From positions 90,291 through 154,290 of the forward strand of contig JNVV01000038.1 in NCBI GenBank assembly GCA_000733355.1: a stretch of DNA of 64,000 bases, in the 5' to 3' direction. How positions within the stretch are numbered: position 1 is the stretch's first letter; each line of letters starts with the position of its first letter. This DNA comes from Falciphora oryzae (taxonomy: Eukaryota; Ascomycota; Sordariomycetes; Magnaporthales; Magnaporthaceae). The notes under the pieces are model-generated. The model was given only the letters and a program-made list of their open reading frames with translations. It did not search any database and was not told the DNA's origin. Shown here piece by piece: positions 33,056 to 43,637 of the stretch. The translations under genes were made by a program, and so were the position numbers.

Positions 33056-34106
33056 ATGCAGCTGCTGCTGGTCTTCGTCGCCATCCTGGCCACCGTGTCC
33101 GCCCTCGTCATCGGCGACCAGGCCCCCAAGCGCGGCGCCGCAAGCATCGGCAGCGATGAGCCGCTGATCGAGAGCCGCCAGGCCGCGCCGGCGCCTGGCA
33201 CGTGCGTCTCGGCCTCCGCGTCCAACACCATCTCGGCAAAGTACCCCAACAGCGCCACGGGCGTGCTCAACGGCTCCCTGGTCGTCGTCCCCATCCCGAT
33301 GGCCGACGCCCGCGCCGCCGTGCCCGCCAAGTGGGGGATCCTCGAGGGCGCCATCAGGGCCAACCTGCCCGGCTTCCCCGAGGGCATGTACCCCGTCTTC
33401 ATCCAGGCCGTGCAGGACCACGACATCAAGATGCACGCGTTCAACGTCAGCATCCCCGACTTTACTGTAAGCTTTATTCACCCACCTCCCAAGTGACAAC
33501 TACGCCAAGAACACCAAGCTGATCGATATCTTCCACCAACAGCGCGTCAGCCTCGAGTTCCCCTTTATCGACCTCCTCGGCGACGGCTACACCTCGTTCC
33601 GCTGGGCCCCCGAGATGCTCCTATCGGCCTCCAACCCCGTCGCCGTCGGCGGCTCCGCCGACTACGGCACCAAGGCCCACCCGGCCACCTTTGAGCCTGA
33701 GTGCGACGGCTACAAGGCCTCGGCCGACTCCCCATCCACCACCACCTTTACCGCCTCTGCCCCGGACACCGGTGCCTCCTTCTCCCTCTCCGTCTCGCCC
33801 GAGAACTACGCCGCCCCCTTCGAGCTGCCCGTCGCCTTCTTCGTCAACGCCACCAACCAGCCCACCTTTGCAAACGGCACCGCCTGCTCAAACATGATCC
33901 GCCTGTTCGACCAGTCCCTGTTCGCGGAGGGCGTTGGCCGCGAGCCCCGCCCCGTCGCCGGCACTATTGCCGCCGGTGGCATGGGCCCCGGCCTGCTCAG
34001 CTGGACGGCTGATGAGCCCCGTGAGGCCTTCGGCATCCAGGTCGCCACCCCCTTCGCCGAGAACAACTACATCGACTGCCGCAAGCTGCAGGGCTACGGC
34101 GCATAG
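33056..34106 (+). CDS. Secreted acetoacetate-decarboxylase-like (ADC superfamily) protein
   Basis: Exons 33056-33466 and 33543-34106 (intron GTAAGC...CAACAG, 76 bases) give 324 residues. MQLLLVFVAILATVSALVIG is a signal peptide, followed by a short propeptide-like stretch. The core reads GVLNGSLVVVPIPMADARAA, LPGFPEGMYPVFIQAVQDHD, SLEFPFIDLLGDGYTSFRWA, and ends FAENNYIDCRKLQGYGA, which resembles fungal secreted proteins with an acetoacetate-decarboxylase-like beta fold. Activity in these fungal forms is not established, and I see no obvious Schiff-base lysine context. In-frame ATGs also exist at 32891 and 33023. The 32891 start adds 55 residues with an Arg-rich amphipathic beginning (MPSPTLNRLLPVRLRSWLAR) and an Asp/Asn run. 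I chose 33056 because it gives a clean signal peptide. Confidence 0.65.
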
Positions 34107-34886
34107 AACTTCCTGACGGGGGACGGGCAACGAACAGCCAAAAAAAAAAAAAAAAGGAATGTTCGCGCGTTTTGGCAATTTTGTAGTATATAATAATCTC
34201 TTCTAGACGTACAATGATACCCGTTGGATTCCTTCACTATTCTCGCCCTTGGCGTCTCGTGGTTGCCTTTGCGATGTCTACCTAGTGTCTGTCGTGGCTG
34301 AAAAAGCTGTGCCGTAACGGGGGCGGAAGACGTTGGTGGCAATGCTCCGAGTCGAGTACTGTGTAGATGCATCAATATGACAGATAAATACTTGGCATTC
34401 CCCTGTACATGGTGCAGACTCGCAGGGTAGAACAAAGATCTATGTAACCGCAAGTCGATGGCTAGGATATTCAACACGCAGATGTAAATATGTAGGCATG
34501 CCACTGAGCGAAAAGGCTGATTCTCCCGCATCCGGCAAAAGTCTCGCAGATCCTGCAGATCTCCCGTCTTAATATCCGAGGACAGCATTTGCAAAGCAAA
34601 GAAAAAATCACAGCAGTTAGACACCCTTCTTTTCCATGGATTCAATGACGGCCATTTTACGCCACAATCCTGCTCCCGACTCCAGACTCCGACCGCCAGG
34701 TTGTTAAGCGGAGCTCCGCAAAAAAAAAGGGAAATAAAAAAGATAGAAGATGTTAAGAAGAGAAATAGTGGAAACATTTGGTTTACCGTCAGTCATGCCG
34801 TGTCGCGAACAAAATACAAAGCAAAGAAGAGGGAATAAATAATATGAGAATAAAAGTAGGAGTCCCATTTTGTTCCTTCCACGGGC
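34107..34886. other. Intergenic region between convergent genes
   Basis: 3' flanks of two converging genes; an A15 tract at about 34140 and AT-rich sequence follow. No gene is supported. Confidence 0.4.
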
Positions 34887-37022
34887 TCAAAAAGCGAACT
34901 CGGGCTTCAGTCTCCACATCTTGTCCTGCCCGCTGCCCGACCGCTCCGCCATGGTCTCGACCGAGTTCTTGACCTGGGCTTTGGTGCACTTGTCAAACTC
35001 GGAGCTGAGGACCTCGACGAGCCCCAGCTTGCTCAGTTTGGGGTACTTGAGAATGGCCCGCTTGAAAGCGTCCACAGTCTCGGGAGGAACCAGCGGCAGC
35101 TTCTTGGCGGCCGATGATACAGCAGCCCCTTGCGAGATTGCGGCAAAGGCGTTGGTGGGGTTCGCCGGTGTCGACGATACCGGTGCCGGAGGTTTCATGC
35201 TGCCTGCGGTGGAGGGGTGGAGGGATGTTGAGGCCGGGGCGGCCTTCACCTCGGGTTCCCAGTAGTGAGTCGCAAAAGGGTCAATGCTGTGGTGGCGGTC
35301 GAGGTCTGTGGCAAAGCCAGTTAGCAAGACATTGCGCCCCTGGATTACAAATTCCCCTAATAGGAGACATAGGGCAGGCTTACCTAGGATGAACTCTATG
35401 CGGAATTTGTACATCTGGTCCGAAGGTCCTAGCCTCTTGCCATCTTCAAAGCAAAGACCGCTGCTCTCGGGTTCCATGCCAGACGCAAACACCGGGCGCT
35501 TGATGACGTCCTCGGAATCGTCCAGGAAGTCGGCCATATCCTCGTCTTCGTCGCCATGGTCCTCCTCATCGTCATCAAGGTCGTCAATATCCTCACCATC
35601 GCCGTCGTCAACCCACTCTGCCTCCGAGTCATAGTCGTACTGCAGAGGAAGGACGTCTCTGGAGATGGGATTCCTCGCCAGCTTGTGCAGGCTGCGTGAA
35701 GAAGGTGGCGTGCTGGACACTGTCCCGCAGTAAGCGGGCCGCACGTCCTGGAAGAAGAAAAGGTACTTCATGGGGACCTCCTTGAGCAGTTCTCGCGCGC
35801 TCTTAGTAGCCAGAGAGTGTGCTTGTGGAATGTCGGGGTCTGAGTCGAGGTTGATAGGGGCCGCGGATGGGCCAGCATTGGCGTCGGACAAGATGGAGAT
35901 GATTTTACGAACGCTCGGGTAAGGTCGGCCTCGTGGTTTCGGAAGGGCGGGCAGGCAGAAGTAGTCGACCGAGGCAGCGCCGGTGAATGGTGGAATCTCA
36001 GTGGTCGTCTCTCCAGAAACAAAAGAGTCCAAGGCTTTGGTCTTGGCCAGCCTGGCCGGTTCATCGAGCTCGAACGCGTTCCTCGCAAGCCTGACGTTTT
36101 CCTTGATGAAGAAGGGCTTGAAAACCTTGCGGTATTCGGTCGGGCCATCAGAGTCGGCCGTGGTCAGGGCTGAGGAGTCACCACCACTCTCGGTCTTCTG
36201 AACAGTCTTTGCGGGGCTGCCTGTGTTGTTGGATGTGCCAGCCTTTGAAGGCAGCGAACCCGACTTGCTCGGAGTCGAGGGTCCGATTCTGAAGAAGGCC
36301 CCGAGCCTCATCTGACTCTGTTCCTTTTTGTCCTTGGCTTCCTGCAACTTTCGCTGTTCCTCCTCTTTCTCGCGCCGCTTTCGTTCCTTCTCCTCCAGCC
36401 TCTTTCTGTTCTCTTCCTCCTTTTCCTCTTTCTTTCTCCTGGCTTCCTCAGCCTTGGCTTCCTTTTCCTCCTTCTTTTTCCTCGCCTCCTCAGCCTTGAC
36501 TTTCTTTTCCTCTTCGAGCTTGGCCTTCTCGGCCGCCTTCGCTGCCTTTTCCTGCTCTTTCTGCTGCTTCTTCAGTTCTTCCGCTTTTGACTTCTCTTCC
36601 TTCTCCGAGGGAGTGAGTCGTTTGCGTTTGGCCGGGGGCTCGGACGTTGACGGGGGAGCCAGGGTTTTGGTTGGTGAATTGGTGGTGGGTGGTGCGCTTC
36701 CTGACGAGGCGGATGCCGCTACTGTAATTGACGTAGCTGCTCCGGTGCCGGGCTTACCTTCCGGGGTAGGAGCATCTGTGAGGGAAGCAGAGTCAGCTTG
36801 TATGTTCCAGGCCATAATCCACCGGGCGGCCGAGCAGAAACGCTCGACAAGATGGACGCACGCACCTGCGGTTTGGTTCCGGCTGCGCACGGCGGCGCCG
36901 GCAAAGGACAACTTGGACTGCACCATGTCGTGGCATTTAATGCCGGCAAAGTCTTCGTGTGTCCGCTTCCGAGATGGAGAGTCGAGCCCAGCGACGTTGG
37001 CGGAAATGTCGAGGAGAGGCAT
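34887..37022 (-). CDS. Chromatin assembly factor 1 large subunit (CAF-1 p150/Cac1)
   Basis: Exons 37022-36866, 36775-35384 and 35305-34887 give 655 residues. Both introns (90 and 78 bases) are open in frame, so an unspliced reading looks continuous. However, donors GTGCGT and GTAAGC, branch GCTAAC and acceptors CACAG support splicing and restore EFILDLDRHHSIDPFATHYW. Order: an N-terminal PIP-like DMVQSKLSFAG; the highly charged KER helix (about residues 95-200, Lys/Glu/Arg repeats such as EEARRKKEEKEEENRKRLEE); a second PIP box QSQMRLGAFF; the conserved VPMKYLFFFQDVRPAYCGT and DVLPLQYDYDSEAEW; the acidic ED domain (DGDGEDIDDLDDDEEDHGDE); and a C-terminal winged-helix DNA-binding part (ILKYPKLSKLGLVEVLSSEF). 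It deposits H3-H4 behind replication forks with the p60 and p48 subunits and PCNA in the nucleus. Confidence 0.93.
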   Translation of the reverse strand: MPLLDISANVAGLDSPSRKRTHEDFAGIKCHDMVQSKLSFAGAAVRSRNQTAGACVHLVERFCSAARWIMAWNIQADSASLTDAPTPEGKPGTGAATSITVAASASSGSAPPTTNSPTKTLAPPSTSEPPAKRKRLTPSEKEEKSKAEELKKQQKEQEKAAKAAEKAKLEEEKKVKAEEARKKKEEKEAKAEEARRKKEEKEEENRKRLEEKERKRREKEEEQRKLQEAKDKKEQSQMRLGAFFRIGPSTPSKSGSLPSKAGTSNNTGSPAKTVQKTESGGDSSALTTADSDGPTEYRKVFKPFFIKENVRLARNAFELDEPARLAKTKALDSFVSGETTTEIPPFTGAASVDYFCLPALPKPRGRPYPSVRKIISILSDANAGPSAAPINLDSDPDIPQAHSLATKSARELLKEVPMKYLFFFQDVRPAYCGTVSSTPPSSRSLHKLARNPISRDVLPLQYDYDSEAEWVDDGDGEDIDDLDDDEEDHGDEDEDMADFLDDSEDVIKRPVFASGMEPESSGLCFEDGKRLGPSDQMYKFRIEFILGKPALCLLLGEFVIQGRNVLLTGFATDLDRHHSIDPFATHYWEPEVKAAPASTSLHPSTAGSMKPPAPVSSTPANPTNAFAAISQGAAVSSAAKKLPLVPPETVDAFKRAILKYPKLSKLGLVEVLSSEFDKCTKAQVKNSVETMAERSGSGQDKMWRLKPEFAF

Positions 37023-37550
37023 GTGTGGGTTGGGAGGAGCTGGGGCTGCGAGTTGCTGTCGATTTCCAGCCCAGGGCCTACGATTCGCACCGAGGGCTCC
37101 GCCGCGTGTTTGGAGCTGGAAGCACCGAGTGAGGGCAAAAAGGCCGACTTCAAGAGGAAACGGCGATGTCCCGAGACGACTGTTCGGCGGCCTGTTCGAA
37201 TGCCAGGCCGTATCGTGTCTGGTCGATTCTCGCTGTTTGGAATCCGTTGTCGGTCCAATTCATGAGGTGGGTGGGTGGGTTGGTTGGCTGCCCAGGGCAG
37301 CTGCGTGGCTGTTGAATGCAGGGGTCCCAACAGGGGAGGCCCGGCCGGGAAACGCGTCCAATTTGGTCCAAAGCGCGTGGGTTTGGCGTTTGTGGCTATG
37401 ACTCCGTCTCAACGCAGGCCTAAATGACCCCGTGGCTGAGTGTGGCGCGTGCCCCGCAGTTGAGGGGCGAAAAAAAAAAAGGCAACGACACCCCACCAAG
37501 CAGATGCCCTCTTGAACCTATGCTACACGCCCAGGTTCAAGCAGCAAACG
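37023..37550. other. Promoter region upstream of the CAF-1 gene
   Basis: No gene is seen. A GGGTGGGTTGGTTGG-type run lies at 37269-37286. Confidence 0.35.
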
Positions 37551-37654
37551 GGTCAGATGGCCGAGCGGTCTAAGGCGCTAGCTTCAGGAGGGTCTTCGGA
37601 TCCAGATGATTGCTAGTCATGAAAATGGCGTGGGTTCGAATCCCACTCTGATCA
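37551..37654 (+). tRNA. tRNA-Leu(CAG) with a 22-base intron
   Basis: Acceptor arm GGTCAGA pairs with TCTGATC (one G-U), discriminator A at 37654. The D-arm (GGCCGAGCGGTCTAAGGC) has class-II leucine style. Anticodon stem CTAGC (37578-37582) pairs with GCTAG (37612-37616), loop TT-CAG-G, anticodon CAG at 37585-37587. An intron of about 22 bases (37589-37610) sits one base 3' of the anticodon as canonical. A long variable arm (CAT-GAAA-ATG) and T-arm GTGGGTTCGAATCCCAC follow. A T-rich run (TCTTTTGCTTTT at about 37657) can terminate Pol III. The body closely matches eukaryotic tRNA-Leu(CAG). Confidence 0.93.
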
Positions 37655-39205
37655 ATATCTTTTGCTTTTGCCGTGATCACTTTGGTCCCCCTCCTCACCC
37701 AACAGCCACGCGCTCGCTTCTCCCGCTTTGTCTTTGATTCACATTGTGTGACTACTTTTTTCCTTCGCTTTTTGTTTCCCGACTCCCCGCCTCCGTGTTT
37801 GCAGCACGTCCTAGGAGAGGCCACCCCGCCCCGATGGGAGCCCTGCTCCTCGGATTGTTCATGCCCCTATATGTGGTTCCAGGCGCGGCATCAGGTCAAG
37901 CAGCTGTCAAGGGGCTAAGCCAATTGCTAGGGGCATAGAGAGACGACCAAATACATTTGATGTTCCACACTCTTCCGCCGGAGCAGGTCTATCAGGCATT
38001 GCGCGGGACTGCCGGGCCCCATCGTCGAATTATCGGCGTCGTCCACGGCGGAGATGGCCCATCCTCAAGGCGTAAAAGATAGGCCGTCACTGGATCCGTT
38101 TCCAGACAATGGCATTAGCTCCTGGGCGCCCAGCTCGACGGCATCTTTATCCACGGCTTGGCCGGTACCCCATACAGGACATGGAAATACAACCCACTCC
38201 ACCTCTCGGGCGTCGACCGACTGGCCGGCCGACCTTGATCCCGACCTCGCAAGGCCATCCTAAACGCCCGTCCCGAGGATAAGTGCCGACCAGGAAGTCT
38301 GTACCGACTGCTCGTACGGGACGGGATCCTTCTTTGGGCTGCTCTCAGCCAGCCATGGTACCAACCCACAGGAGCCAGATAAAGACTGGGACACGACTGT
38401 CTGCAGATTGTGCAAGAAGAGAGCCAAACCACCAGCCTAGCGCCATGCTCGAAATGCGGTTCGGAGCTGACAACCGCGGGGAATTTTCACCACCAATGCC
38501 TTGACGAGCGGATCATCCCGGCTTCCCACAAGTGGATAAAATGCCGAGGACTGCTACCAAGTTTATCACCCTCGCTCCTCCGCGATTCTTCGCACACGGG
38601 AATAGCAAGCACCGGTGATATGGCAACAAGATGCCATAACGCATGAACGGCAGAAAGGCAAGTTCCCACCTGAGCAAAAGAGGAAGAGCAGAAAGCCAAA
38701 GCCTGTGGCACACGGGTATCGGGTGGCGAGCACGGTATAAAATATCTGCAAGCTTCCTGCAGGTCGCATGTGATGGGGGCGCGTATGGAAGCGGGCAGGT
38801 TGCAACAAACAGATTGGGGTCTGCAGGCTGCGCGGGCAGGGAACTTGTTTTGGTAAGCGATGCGCACATCGCATATGTATAGTGCCTATCATTATCGCGA
38901 CATGTTCCCCGCCATGACGAGGTAGGGTTGCATGGACGACATGCCGACACACCCTCTTCAGGAGCTCAGGAGGTGTGGTTGACGCCTGGTGAGGTATGGT
39001 TGACGGCGGTTATCTCGGTTCGATGAAATAGCAGGCTGCGGTTCGTTCCCCTCCGTCCCTCTTCGTTTCTTCCTTTCCTCTCTCCTCCTCCAAAGCAAGG
39101 GCATCTGCCAGTGCTCATATTGCACTTCGCCACCTCCCTAAATACCCGCCACCATTGCTCACATTCGCAGGCGCCAGATAAACTTCTGGCCTGCTCAAAA
39201 ACACA
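37655..39205. other. Intergenic region, 1.5 kb, promoter of the P450
   Basis: No gene is supported. The last 150 bases hold a strong CT tract (about 39046-39092) and CTAAATACCCGCC at about 39138, which are typical core-promoter features for the P450. Confidence 0.4.
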
Positions 39206-40949
39206 ATGGGTTTGCTGTCTGCCATCTACCCTCTGCGCTGGTTTCTGGGTCTGGCCGTGCTGGCGGTTTATCTCGCCAGCAAGGTGCGCACCTACTGGAG
39301 ACTGCGCCACTTCAAGGGGCCTTTCAGCACCGGCTTCTCGGACCTATGGCACATGCGCCTGATTCTCAGTCACAAGAATCATCAGGAGTACAAGGAGGTC
39401 TTGGACAAGTATGGTGCGTTGTTTGTTTGGCTTGCTTAATGCGAGCGAATCGAGTTCTGATAAGTGACGGATGTAGGCCCAATCGCCCGGGTCGGCCCCA
39501 ACGACCTCGTCACGTCTTCCCCGGACCTCCTCTGCCACATGAGCGCTGCTCGCTCGCCCTACACGCGTGGGAGCTGGTACTACGGCGCCGTACGTACCCG
39601 GCCCGGAAAGGACAATGTGTTCAGCACCCTCAGTGAAGATCATCACGACAAGCGGAGACGTCAGATGGCGGCCGGTGTAAGTTCAAGTCCTTAATTCACT
39701 GCCATCTCGTCTCGACGTTAATTCGGATATCTACATGGTAGTACTCGGGAAAGGAGAACTCGGATCTGGAGGCCACCATCGACACCTACGTAGCTCAGCT
39801 GGTGCATCTGATCCGCTCCAAGTACCTGTCGACCAGCCACATCTCTAGGCCATTTGATTTTGCCCAGAAGATCCAATACATGACGCTCGACGTCATCAGC
39901 GCCGTCGGCTTCGGCAAGCCCTTTGGCGACCTGCAGTCCGACTCTGACATGAACAATTTCGCCGCGTCCGGCGAGGCGGGCCTGCAGTTCATGGCAATCA
40001 TCGTGGCCTTTGGCCTCGCGCCGTGGCTGCTGCGCTTCACCAGCCTGGCGCGCCTGCTGGGTCCCGCGGAGACGGACGCGACGGGGCTCGGGCGCATCAT
40101 CGGCGAGGCGCGCGTCATCATCGAGAAGCGGCTGGAGCGCGGCGGGATGGACAAGCGGTCCGACATGCTCGCATCCTTTAGCCGCCACGGACTGAGCGCC
40201 GATGAGATGATATCCGAGTCGGCGCTGCAGATCGTCGCGGGTTCCGACACCACGGCCACGTCGCTGCGCTGCACACTGCTGTACCTGCTCTCGCACCCGC
40301 GCGTCTATGCCAAGCTGCAGGCCGAGGTCGACGCTGCTGCCGCCGCCATGGGCGACCGCGGCGGTGTCGTCTCGGACAGCGTCGTGCGCAGCATGCCGTA
40401 CCTGCAGGCGGTCATCAAGGAGGGGATGCGCGTGCACTCGCCCGTCACGGACCAGGTGCCCAAGCAGGTCCCGCCCGGCGGGGACACGGTCGTGGTGGAC
40501 GGGAAGTCGGTCTTCCTCCCCGGCGGCGTCAACGTCAGCTACGGCGTGTGGGCGCTGGACCGCAGCGAGGCCATCTTTGGCCCGGACGCCCACCTGTTCC
40601 GGCCGGAACGGTGGCTGGTCGAGCCTGACGCGGCGCGTCTGGCCGCCATGAACCGCGTTCACGAGCTGATCTTCGGGCACGGTAAGTACCAGTGCCTGGG
40701 GAAGTTCATCGGCCTGATGGAGATTGGCAAGGCGCTGTTCGAGGTAATGTGTTTTCCTTTTTTTGCTTACCTTGCCGGTATCTCTTGCCCCGTGACCCAT
40801 CTGCTGACAAGAAACAGCTTATCCGTAACTTTGACTGGTGTCTTGCCCAACCCGAGAATGTCTGGAAGGGCAAGAACCTGATGGGCATCTTCGTGCACAA
40901 GGACATGTGGGTTCTCGCAACGGACCGCATCGATGCCAAGCCGGAGTGA
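39206..40949 (+). CDS. Cytochrome P450 monooxygenase, four exons
   Basis: Exons 39206-39413, 39477-39676, 39742-40743 and 40818-40949 join in phase to 513 residues. The N-terminal membrane anchor (LRWFLGLAVLAVYLASKVRT) places it on the ER. Later landmarks: I-helix oxygen-activation motif VAGSDTTATSLRC (about residue 300), ExxR as KEGMRVHSP, PERW as FRPERWLVEP, and the heme loop FGHGKYQCLGK, with the thiolate cysteine in FxxGxxxCxG (about residue 453). The pattern (VPKQVPPGGDTVVVDGKSVF) is that of fungal pisatin-demethylase/benzoate-hydroxylase-like P450s. The substrate is unknown: no polyketide or peptide synthase lies nearby, so a detoxification role is as likely as secondary metabolism. Residues and length are all consistent with an active enzyme. 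Confidence 0.92.
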
Positions 40950-42414
40950 TTATTGGTGTGATCGCAATGTCTGGGGCATATTGATAAGCAAGGAGGCTAG
41001 CACGATGAACAAGTGTAAACCTACCAGTATGTACCGTTCGGCTACACGATTTCGAAATCCCGTATATCCGGCGATCCCGCAAAGCCCTCGCCCGCCATAT
41101 GCCGTGGACATACGACTCCCCAATGAACTCGTAGCAGCCGCCACCACCTGCTGTAGACGACGATTCAGAGACTTTGGGACATTCCCGCAGCACGTACGCC
41201 GTCTTGCCGCCGTGAAAGAGCACAACGCAGTCACCTGCCTTTGTAGACCTCGGGCCGAGTCCCACGAGCCCTCCCCTGGTAATGAACAGCCGCCTGCCGA
41301 ATGAGGCCCGATAGACCGCCATCTCGTAGTCGTTCGCCGCCTTTTCTTCTGTTGGGGTTAGCGAGATGCTCAGGCCGGGCACCGAGATGTACAGCCGCCG
41401 GTAGGCGTACAGCCGCCGGTACGCAGCGTAGGCTTTTGCCAGCCTGGCAGACCCATCACCCGCTGCCTCTGCTACCTCTGCTGCTTCTATTGCCGTTGCT
41501 TCTCCCGTTATTCCAGCATCACTCCCTGACGGCTGCTAGGTGTCGGCCACCAGTGTCCTGTGCAGCACGCTCTCCACGGCCTCGCCCGTCGCGGCGTAGC
41601 GTTCACCTATGTCCAGCACGAGACGCTCCCAGATGCACATGTCGGTCGCCCGCATCTTCTGCTTGGTCATGCGTGCGACGTCGGCCACCCACTGGCTCCT
41701 TTTGGCGGGCCGCATCAGACCCGGGCGGTCCGGGTTCGTCATGGGCGGGACGCCGGGGCGCCGGACCCGGTCCAGCAGCACGCCCCGGAGCTGGAGCCTG
41801 GTGCCGTCGGCAGAGAACCGAGCCGCAGTTGTTGGGATGGGCGGTGGCGATGCGTTGCACGCCGACGCGACGGCGGAGAGCAGATAAGGAGACTCCCGCG
41901 ACGTTGACGACCAGTCTGGCGCCCACGAAGCGAGGCCGTCGACACGCTTGCACGACGGGTCCCCTACCAGGCTGAGGGCGTCGAGGGACCGCTCAAGAAG
42001 GCTCCTGGCCACTTCGCGGTAGACCTCCGCCACAGGCTTGTTGTAGTCAGGAACTACACACGTGCCGTCAGTGGCCAGGCCGAGCATGGCGTAGACTTTG
42101 TCTACGGGCTTTGTAGCTAGCGAGCTCCGGAACTCGATCAGGAGGAACCTCAGGTCCGGCGGCGGCGGCGGCACCAGCCCAGGCAGCCTGTACTCTTCCT
42201 GGCGGATGCGGAACCTGATGTTGCTCAGCGACGGCATGGTGTTGGCGTCGACGCTGACGCGGTGCCACATGCTGCGGCGCAGGAAGACCTCGGCCGCGAG
42301 GGCGAGGTCGCTCCAGGCCAGCTCGTCGGGGCCGCAGCACGCGATCGCAGACCGCGCGAGGCAGATCTCCTGCACGAACCACACGCGCATGAACCACGGC
42401 CGCCAGAAGAGCGC

Positions 42415-42444
42415 GTCGGGCGCGGTCTAGTCGGGCGCAGTCCA
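42415..42444. repeat. Imperfect 15-base tandem duplication carrying a stop
   Basis: GTCGGGCGCGGTCTA (42415-42429) is followed by GTCGGGCGCAGTCCA (42430-42444). On the coding strand one copy reads TAPD and the copy boundary is the TAG stop. Confidence 0.7.
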
Positions 42445-42652
42445 GGCCGGGAGGCCCAGCGCCGCGAGCTCGTCGTCCGAGTCTAGCGGCCTGTCCCTGT
42501 CGTGGACAGGCGTTGCCGCCGCCGCCGCGCAGAGGCGGCGCGCGAGCGCGAAGGCGGCCGGGCTGTCGTTGGCGCTCTCGCGCAGCCAGACGACGACGGA
42601 TCTGGCGGAGCGGTAGATGTCGCCCATCAGGCGCACCTGGGCGTTGCGCTCG

Positions 42653-42678
42653 CCGACGTCACCCTCCGACGTCACCCT
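42653..42678. repeat. Perfect 13-base tandem duplication in HET gene
   Basis: The unit CCGACGTCACCCT occurs twice in a row (42653-42665 and 42666-42678). Removing one unit restores the standard HET reading CINQGDVGERNAQ. Confidence 0.95.
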
Positions 42679-43020
42679 GGTTGATGCACACAGCGTCGAC
42701 CCAGAGGACGCGCCGGGCCCCGTCGGATGGGTATCGTAGCCGGCGCAAGGCCCCGAAGAGGTTGCCGGTTATTTGCAGCAGGCCCCCCGCCTCGCCGTCA
42801 CAGACGGCGTTGTAGGTCTCCAAGGCGTCTCCCCACGTGTACGACAGAGCCTCGTACTCGGGGAGCGGGCCGTCCAGGGGGTGCGGGGTGAGGGAGAGCT
42901 CGTCGTCGCCGGACCCGGGTTCGAGATGCAGCAAGCGGATGTGTCTGTCCTGAAGCGGTGCAAAGCGGTACCAGGTAGATGAACTGGAGAAGCTGGGGAT
43001 CAGCTCTGTCCATTGCGGCC

Positions 43021-43637
43021 ATGGATATATTGGCGTGGTACCCCTAGCTTACTCTACGTCGCTAGCGGCGGATGCATGCCGTTTCCTCACGGACTCTTGA
43101 TACCACTTTAACCTGTAGTTTGGGTCTGCATACCCCTTCTTTATTTGACTGGAGCCAGGAGCACGGCGATATTGAGGCTGTTAGTAGGCTCCGCAGCTAA
43201 GGAGCGGGGACTGGAGCATTTGATGCCGTCGTACTCTGGCAGAACCGCCCTGGCTACCATTCGGCGGCGGCCACGTAGGGCGCGCGAATGCCCTTGAGGT
43301 AGGAGCCGTAAATAAAGTCGGTGATTTCCGCCATCTTGGTAGTTACCATATGCTCCAGTCAGAGAGGCGCGGCCGTGACAAAGGTAGGCACAGGGTTGGC
43401 ATGAAGAAAGGCTAGGTTAGAATCCTTCAGTGCTCCCCTGTCCCTTGGCGGGCCAACCCGCGCCAGCGAGCTCGCTCATTGGATGCATTGCCGCCCGACA
43501 TCATCACGGATTCTGTCCCGAGAAAGGGCGCCAACGATACATTCAGGAACAATAGGGATTCTTGGTGGGTTTCTGGATTGGAACTTTGGTGGTTCTATCG
43601 GCTTGTCCAATTGTCAAAAAAAGACGATGTCCTTCTC
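43021..43637. other. Intergenic region
   Basis: No gene is seen; it separates two pseudogenes of the same strand. Confidence 0.35.

Larger units (their letters stand above)
41042..43020 (-). pseudogene. Heterokaryon-incompatibility (HET) domain protein, inactivated
   Basis: HET-domain landmarks are in order: HIRLLHLEPGSGDDELSL, PEYEALSYTWGD, LWVDAVCINQ, ERNAQVRLMGDIYRSARSVV, VWFVQEICLA, KPVDKVYAMLGLATDG, and a C-terminal TRGGLVGLGPRSTKAGDCVV with CYEFIGESYVHGI. Lesions: a perfect 13-base tandem duplication (42653-42678) shifts the frame right after CINQ; TAG at 42427-42429; TAG at 41536-41538; and a one-base loss near 41100 after YVHGI, beyond which the shifted frame gives the conserved-looking ending DFEIV and stops at 41042. 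The extreme N-terminus is also out of frame with any ATG. Intact HET proteins trigger cell death after fusion of incompatible hyphae. It lies 93 bases downstream of, and convergent with, the P450. Confidence 0.9.

Noticed and set aside
36328..37401. 357-codon Ser/Phe-rich frame on the plus strand
   Set aside because: Antisense of the Lys/Glu-rich KER region of CAF-1; such regions always give open Ser/Phe/Leu antisense frames.
39718..40800. 360-codon open frame on the minus strand
   Set aside because: Antisense to the P450 catalytic exon with its I-helix, ExxR and heme motifs.
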